Assembly (NCBI GenBank): GCA_020433835.1
Contig: JAGRBY010000251.1
Location: 1 to 9,517 of the forward strand
DNA from: Anaerolineae bacterium
GTDB lineage: Bacteria > Chloroflexota > Anaerolineae > 4572-78 > J111
Length of the DNA: 9,517 nt
Direction: 5' to 3'
The notes under the pieces were generated by a model. That model was not told the origin of the DNA and did not search any database. It worked only from the letters and a program-made list of their open reading frames with translations. Below, piece by piece: positions 5,593 through 9,517 of the stretch. The position numbers and the translations under genes were made by a program. The first letter of the stretch is position 1; every line of letters starts with the position of its first letter.

Positions 5593-6692
5593 GCAGGCTT
5601 ATTGACAAGCTGTTTTTTTAACCAGCTTGCCACCTGTCGGTTTATTTCAGGCATCAAGGTCAGCACAACGTGGCTGGCCTTTTTGGTTTCAATAAAATCG
5701 GCTTGCGGGGCTGCCTGATGCATCGCCTGGGCGTGCTCTGGTGGGGCAACACCATCGCGCCGGCTGTAGACCAGTAATATGGGCAGCGACGACAGTCGAC
5801 TGATATAGGTCAACGGATCGAGCAGGGCAAATAGGTGGCTGGTTGTATGACGCGTTCGATAGCCGCCGCGATGCCAGATATCCCAGGCCTGTTTAACCGA
5901 CATCTCACGCAGAAGCCACAAGACAGGTGCGCCATAAAGCGTGCGCCACATCTCCCTGTAAAAAAGAGCCTTGCTGTAATCTAGCTGAATAGGGGTTTCA
6001 AGCACAACCAATGCATCGACAAGATGAGATTGCTGCGGTATCGCCTCAACAAGCGACCGGATAGCAATGGCTCCTCCTAAACTAATGCCGATGATGCCGA
6101 CCTGCCGTACGCCTGCTTGCGTTCGTAAAAATCGAAGGGCTGCCGGAATAGTTGTTAACACTTCAGGGTAAGTCAGCACGCGATGTCGATAATCGCCATG
6201 ACCGGGCAGGTCGATGGTAAGCACAGTTAATCCTTCTGCTAACAAGGCCCTGATCAACAGCCATTTATACGATGTTTTGCTATCTCCGGCCCCATGTACC
6301 AGACAAACGGCTGCCTCGCGGTCGACATCTTTCGACGGCATCAGCAAATATCCCGGAATGACATCGTTACCGTCCGGGATGTGAACAAGCCGGGATGTTC
6401 CATGGGCTGGGTGATCCGGTTCAAAAATTTGATTGGGATCGGGTGGCGGCACAATAAAAGAGCCACCTAACAAAAGAACAACAAACGCTAATAGCCCACA
6501 CAAAGGCACCCAAAGCAAAATAACAAGTCTCAAGGGTAGAAAAACCGCACCAAGCGTGATCAACCCTAAGCCTACCAAGCAACCTAACCATCGGCTTTGC
6601 CCAACCAACGAGATAGCGCGTAATTGTAAGGTTGTAGACATGAGTTGTCCTAACCCTAATGAGATTAAGAAAACCGCAGCGACTCCAAACAC
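5589..6692 (-). CDS. Membrane-anchored alpha/beta hydrolase
   Basis: A 367-residue protein. The N-terminal 80 residues hold about three hydrophobic segments (near 2-18, 35-52 and 56-79). A soluble alpha/beta-hydrolase domain follows at about 100-362. The oxyanion motif is HGAG at 133-136, the nucleophile elbow is GISLGG (S204), the acid is probably D313 in YSRRDG and the base H341 in KASHVV. LPGHG at 162-166 is a typical conserved loop. Related proteins are esterases, lipases or serine aminopeptidase S33-like enzymes; the substrate is unknown. The start is GTG at 6692, the only usual start codon after an in-frame stop, with a weak GGA upstream. It begins 5 bp after the GNAT gene stops, so translation is probably coupled. 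There is no obvious terminator, and its 3' end overlaps the convergent pentapeptide gene. Confidence 0.88.
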   Translation of the reverse strand: MFGVAAVFLISLGLGQLMSTTLQLRAISLVGQSRWLGCLVGLGLITLGAVFLPLRLVILLWVPLCGLLAFVVLLLGGSFIVPPPDPNQIFEPDHPAHGTSRLVHIPDGNDVIPGYLLMPSKDVDREAAVCLVHGAGDSKTSYKWLLIRALLAEGLTVLTIDLPGHGDYRHRVLTYPEVLTTIPAALRFLRTQAGVRQVGIIGISLGGAIAIRSLVEAIPQQSHLVDALVVLETPIQLDYSKALFYREMWRTLYGAPVLWLLREMSVKQAWDIWHRGGYRTRHTTSHLFALLDPLTYISRLSSLPILLVYSRRDGVAPPEHAQAMHQAAPQADFIETKKASHVVLTLMPEINRQVASWLKKQLVNKPA

Positions 6693-6697
6693 ACGCT

Positions 6698-7225
6698 TTA
6701 ATCCATCTGCGCCACGTTAGGGACATGGTGGGTATGCACTTTTTGATCATACAATGTAAAGCCCCGGGATTGATAATTGGCTAACGCGCTGGTATGATCG
6801 AGCGTACAGGTATGAACCCACACCCGCGCGGCATTCATAGCCCAGGCTTGTTCGATGGCCTGAGTGAGAAAATAGCCGCCCAGGCCTTGCCCCGTAAATT
6901 GCGGCAAAAGTCCAAAATAAGTCAGTTCAACAGCGTCACCCGGTTGTGTTTCCAGTTCAAAGTATCCAGCCGGGGTTCCAGATAGATAGCCGACCCACGT
7001 TCTCAGTTCAGGCCGATCAACCCAAGCCGCCCATTGCTCGATTGTCCATGCCAGCCGGTCGGTCCAATAGAAATCTCTGCCGACCGTTGTGTAAAAAAAA
7101 CGATTCATCTCCGGTAGAGGAAGGCAGGCTTCTCTAACCTCAAAATTTGGATTGCTCTTTTCTTTGGCACGTAGCTGCTGTCGGCTGGTCATCTCCAGAT
7201 AGTAGATTATAATTTCAATATCCAT
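6698..7225 (-). CDS. GNAT-family N-acetyltransferase
   Basis: GNAT enzymes move an acetyl group from acetyl-CoA to an amine. The 175-residue protein carries the acetyl-CoA pyrophosphate loop QFTGQGLGG at 109-117 (Q-x-x-G-x-G), preceded by VELTYFGLLP and followed by the motif-B region CTLDHTSALANYQSRGF. The block NRFFYTTVGRDFYWTDRL at 41-58 and RPELRTWV at 71-78 recall a widespread uncharacterised branch found in proteobacteria, cyanobacteria and actinobacteria; the acceptor is unknown. The ATG has GGAG (7236-7233) 7 nt upstream. It is the first gene of a two-gene unit with the membrane-anchored hydrolase. I infer a link between them from spacing alone. Confidence 0.9.
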   Translation of the reverse strand: MDIEIIIYYLEMTSRQQLRAKEKSNPNFEVREACLPLPEMNRFFYTTVGRDFYWTDRLAWTIEQWAAWVDRPELRTWVGYLSGTPAGYFELETQPGDAVELTYFGLLPQFTGQGLGGYFLTQAIEQAWAMNAARVWVHTCTLDHTSALANYQSRGFTLYDQKVHTHHVPNVAQMD

Positions 7226-7246
7226 GGGTAAACTCCAAATCTCGCT

Positions 7247-7275
7247 TATTCATGCAATACGCGATATGATATAAT
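7247..7275 (+). promoter_or_regulatory. Extended -10 promoter of the rightward hydrolase
   Basis: TG, one base and a perfect TATAAT (7270-7275) form a full extended -10 element. The -35 position (TATTCA, 7247-7252) is weak, as extended -10 promoters allow. RNA would start near 7282, about 28 nt before the ATG. The -10 box overlaps that of the leftward promoter by two bases. Confidence 0.6.
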
Positions 7276-7294
7276 CAGCGTCTAAAAACAGCAA
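7266..7294 (-). promoter_or_regulatory. Promoter candidate for the GNAT-hydrolase operon
   Basis: On the minus strand TTGCTG (7294-7289) and TATCAT (7271-7266) are 17 nt apart; the -10 box matches five of six consensus bases and the -35 box three. RNA would start near 7259, giving a leader of about 34 nt that contains the GGAG site. Confidence 0.45.
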
Positions 7295-7309
7295 CCATCG
7301 ATAAAAACT

Positions 7310-8263
7310 ATGTATTTTGCTATCGCACTTATTGTTCTGATTGCCTTATTTTTGACCGGGCCAAAAGTAACCGTAACCTCAGAAATCCGGCCTATTACGC
7401 TATCGAATAATCTCGATGAGTATCTCATCGCCTCGGAGAATCGATTCGATGATATTGTGCCGGGGGCAGGAAAAACAATAGTTTGGGCTGATCCCACTCG
7501 CAAACAAAAAACACCCGTTTCGATTATCTACCTCCACGGGTTTTCGGCTTGCCGCCAGGATTTTATGCCGATTGGCGATCACGTGGCTCAAGCGCTGGAC
7601 GCAAATCTTTTTTACACCCGCTTCACCGGCCACGGTCGCACCGGCGATGCCCTGGCCCAGGCCACCATCAGCGATTGGCTGCACGATACCCTTGAAGCGC
7701 TGGAAATCGGTCAAAAAATCGGGGATAATGTGGTTATTATCAGCAACTCGACCGGAAGCACACTGGCAACCTGGCTGCAATCGCACTTACAGAGCAGCGA
7801 TGCGGTGCTGGCCTCGATCATGATTTCACCCAACTTTGCCTTAAAAAATCGCTTTAGTCGTTTGCTGGTCTGGCCGTGGGGGCATGTTATTTTGCGTTTG
7901 GCGATTGGTCCAACCCGCAGTTGGGAACCGATGAACGCGCAAGTCGCCACCTATTGGACAAATTGCTACCCATCGAACGCCGTTTTACCGGTAGCCGGGC
8001 TGGTAAAACTGGTCAAATCCATTGACCTGACTGCAATTACTACGCCGATTTTAATGTTTATCTCTCCGAATGATAGGGTTGTCGATACAGCCACCGCTGT
8101 AAAATGCTATCGCCAGTTTGGTTCTGATACAAAAAAACTCGTTGTCATCGAGGACAGTCAAGACCCCAGCCATCATATTTTGGCCGGAGATATTGTGTCA
8201 CCCAACAACAACGAGTTGTTTGTTCAGACTATAGTTGATTTTCTAAAGCCGCTTATCGATTAG
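7310..8263 (+). CDS. Signal-anchored alpha/beta hydrolase
   Basis: A 317-residue protein with one N-terminal hydrophobic segment (2-16) that acts as a signal anchor or uncleaved signal, so the enzyme probably faces outward. The hydrolase domain spans about 68-315: oxyanion HGFSACRQDF at 76-85, TGHGRTGD at 106-113, nucleophile elbow SNSTG with S147, acid D255 in ISPNDRVVD and base H288 or H289 in DPSHHIL. The first small residue of the G-x-S-x-G elbow is Ser145, an accepted variation. It best fits the carboxylesterase / serine aminopeptidase S33-like group; the substrate is unknown. It shows no clear similarity by eye to the hydrolase at 5589-6692 beyond the catalytic motifs. No Shine-Dalgarno sequence precedes the ATG. 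Its last 11 bp overlap the end of the convergent surface-protein gene. Confidence 0.87.
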   Translation: MYFAIALIVLIALFLTGPKVTVTSEIRPITLSNNLDEYLIASENRFDDIVPGAGKTIVWADPTRKQKTPVSIIYLHGFSACRQDFMPIGDHVAQALDANLFYTRFTGHGRTGDALAQATISDWLHDTLEALEIGQKIGDNVVIISNSTGSTLATWLQSHLQSSDAVLASIMISPNFALKNRFSRLLVWPWGHVILRLAIGPTRSWEPMNAQVATYWTNCYPSNAVLPVAGLVKLVKSIDLTAITTPILMFISPNDRVVDTATAVKCYRQFGSDTKKLVVIEDSQDPSHHILAGDIVSPNNNELFVQTIVDFLKPLID

Positions 8264-9464
8264 AACGGGACCAACTCCATTTGGCCTGATAAACTGCGCC
8301 TAAAAGGAGCAATACCACCACAATCACCGCGCCCCAGAAACGCCCGTCTTGCATAAGAACAACGTCCTCAGTACCGGTCACAGGTAGGGCACCGTCAACA
8401 AGCTCATCGCCTGAACCGCCGGTTCCGGTTGAGGTCATCGCCGGAGCGGTTTCGGTGCGGGTGATCGTCGTTGTGCTGGTTACCGGCCCAACCAGGCTAA
8501 GGCTATCGAGCGTGTATTCGGCCAAAGTTTGGTCGGCCCATTTGTTCCAGCCGCGAATAAAAATCGTCATCGTATCGGAAGTGGCGGTGATCGGAACCAT
8601 CGACTCAGAGAAGGTGAACTCATTGGCATCGAAGCCTTGCTCAGCCCACGGAAGTTCCATCCAATCCTCAGCCGGAATGGCCCGCCAGTTTTCACCACCG
8701 TCGTAATCGATAGCATACTGCACCCGGTAGCCGTAGCTGCTGGCATCAACACTACCAAAGCCGGAACGAATCTGGCCGTTGATGGTGAGGGTGTAAACCT
8801 GCCCCGGCGTCACCTCGACCTTTTGGTAAATACCACCATATTGGTCAGGCGTAGTGCTTTTGTCGATGCTGATACGCTGCGCACTATCGCCGCTTTCAAT
8901 AAAGGGGATAGCCGACTCGGATGTAAAGTTAACCACAGCATTGCTGGTGCCAAAGCCTTGCCAATTGACGCCAATACCCTCATCGCCAAAGCCTTCCTCA
9001 AAACCGCCGTTTGCGAGGATCTCTTCATTTTGCATCACTTCAACTTCAACTTCAACCGTTCTGGTTGTGCCGGAAAAATCGCCGGCTGTTGAATCGGATG
9101 TGCCGGTTGATGAAGAAGTTGAAGAAGACGTGCTAGAACTGGCTGTTGGTGTAGCCGTTGGTTCCGTAGTTGCTTCAGTGGTTGGTTCCACCGTTGCCTC
9201 TTCAGTAGCCTCACCTTCAGATTCTTCGGATGAGCCGCCGGAAATCACCCGTGTCGGAGTGGGTGTATCTTCATCAGGCGCGGGCGTATCGCCCTCTTCC
9301 ACTTCCTCAGTGGCAATTGGGGTAGCTGTGGGCGGCTCGACGGCTACATCTTGTCCCCCGGCAGCAAAAAACACGTTGTAGATAAGCACCGCGACCAGGC
9401 AAACCAAAACCATGGCCAAGAGTGCAATGAGGATTATTCGTCGATTTTGTTGAAATCTTTCCAT
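8253..9464 (-). CDS. LPVTG-type surface protein with carbohydrate-binding-like domain
   Basis: A 403-residue exported protein. In order: a basic N-terminus (RFQQNRR), a membrane or signal segment at about 9-34, a stalk rich in Thr, Pro, Glu and Ser to about 135 (including SSSTSSSTSSST), a globular beta-rich domain at about 148-326 opening with ILANGGFEEGF, a second Thr-rich stretch, then LPVTG at 360-364, a hydrophobic segment at about 376-394 and the basic tail KWSWSRSNR. That tail is a classical sortase signal. The domain opening and its Trp/Tyr-rich strands (NWQGFG, GGIYQKVEV, FIRGWNKW) resemble CBM4/9 or galactose-binding-like jelly rolls. Glycan binding is inference. I chose the ATG at 9464, which has GGAG (9474-9471) 6 nt upstream; a GTG at 9476 would overlap that site. 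No sortase gene is in the window. Confidence 0.85.
   Translation of the reverse strand: MERFQQNRRIILIALLAMVLVCLVAVLIYNVFFAAGGQDVAVEPPTATPIATEEVEEGDTPAPDEDTPTPTRVISGGSSEESEGEATEEATVEPTTEATTEPTATPTASSSTSSSTSSSTGTSDSTAGDFSGTTRTVEVEVEVMQNEEILANGGFEEGFGDEGIGVNWQGFGTSNAVVNFTSESAIPFIESGDSAQRISIDKSTTPDQYGGIYQKVEVTPGQVYTLTINGQIRSGFGSVDASSYGYRVQYAIDYDGGENWRAIPAEDWMELPWAEQGFDANEFTFSESMVPITATSDTMTIFIRGWNKWADQTLAEYTLDSLSLVGPVTSTTTITRTETAPAMTSTGTGGSGDELVDGALPVTGTEDVVLMQDGRFWGAVIVVVLLLLGAVYQAKWSWSRSNR
9038..9055. repeat. Three tandem CTTCAA hexamers
   Basis: Three exact copies of CTTCAA lie in the surface-protein gene and encode the alternating VEVEVEV at residues 137-143, just before the globular domain. 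The count could vary by slippage without breaking the frame. Confidence 0.7.
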
Positions 9465-9500
9465 GAACCGCTCCACGTCATTGGTCTAAATAAGTTGTTA

Positions 9501-9506
9501 TGTCAA
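9501..9506 (-). promoter_or_regulatory. Isolated -35-like box upstream of the surface-protein gene
   Basis: The minus strand carries a perfect TTGACA (9506-9501) 36 nt before the ATG, but no TATAAT-like box lies 16-18 nt downstream of it. The true promoter may use another sigma factor or lie beyond the window. Confidence 0.25.
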
Positions 9507-9517
9507 ATTGCTTTCTT

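Noticed and set aside
5606..5629. Perfect 7-bp inverted repeat considered as a terminator for the CPBP operon
   Set aside because: The T run lies in the loop instead of after the stem, and the repeat is inside the hydrolase coding sequence.
8529..9092. 187-codon plus-strand open frame
   Set aside because: It lies opposite the globular domain of the LPVTG protein and has no recognisable domain. The minus-strand gene explains the region fully.
9038..9130. Short tandem repeats considered as a CRISPR or phase-variation tract
   Set aside because: Units are 6 bp and in frame within a low-complexity coding region. There are no spacers, and copy changes would not shift the frame.
8854..9381. Long plus-strand open frame rich in Val and Ser opposite the surface-protein gene
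   Set aside because: It is the antisense shadow of the Thr/Pro/Glu stalk, whose codon bias removes stops on the other strand. It has no ribosome site or family motif.

Overview
The window looks like an ordinary stretch of chromosome from an aerobic member of the Chloroflexota (Anaerolineae, Caldilineae or Ardenticatenia-like). The main clue is two membrane-anchored proteins with long Pro/Thr/Ser/Glu linkers of the TPTATP / TNTPEPT kind, a style common in that phylum. The mixed house-keeping content and intermediate GC agree. A heme A synthase gene implies an aa3-type oxidase elsewhere in the genome. The lineage is inferred from style and was not tested.

Layout. 121-1756 (+): ctaA (heme A synthase) followed after 13 bp by pdxH (pyridoxamine phosphate oxidase), closed by a strong terminator at 1775-1811. 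1757-2117: a 361-bp non-coding stretch with two sigma70-like promoters and a leader hairpin. 2118-2483 (+): an orphan CheY-like receiver, ended by a terminator at 2507-2538 that can also serve the convergent gene. 2572-3144 (-): a small surface-type protein that seems to start at an ATT codon. 3279-3869 (+): an FHA-domain membrane protein, divergent from the previous gene, with overlapping promoters between them. 3969-5592 (+): a likely operon of a CPBP intramembrane protease (possibly leaderless), a 2H phosphoesterase and a pentapeptide-repeat protein. 7225-5589 (-): a GNAT acetyltransferase and a membrane-anchored alpha/beta hydrolase. 7310-8263 (+): a second, unrelated-looking alpha/beta hydrolase. 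9464-8253 (-): a large surface protein with a predicted carbohydrate-binding-like domain and a classical LPVTG sorting signal.

How the genes relate. No single pathway links the window. Recurrent themes are envelope display (two proteins with an N-terminal membrane anchor, a low-complexity stalk and a C-terminal LPXTG-like tail), phospho-signalling (receiver and FHA proteins without their kinases nearby), and compact packing: two convergent pairs overlap at their 3' ends by 4 and 11 bp, and two divergent pairs appear to share one -10 region. No rRNA, tRNA, CRISPR array, insertion sequence or phage gene was seen. I found no convincing new multi-gene system. The best leads are the ATT start, the paired sorting-signal proteins, the leaderless candidate and the overlapping divergent promoters.
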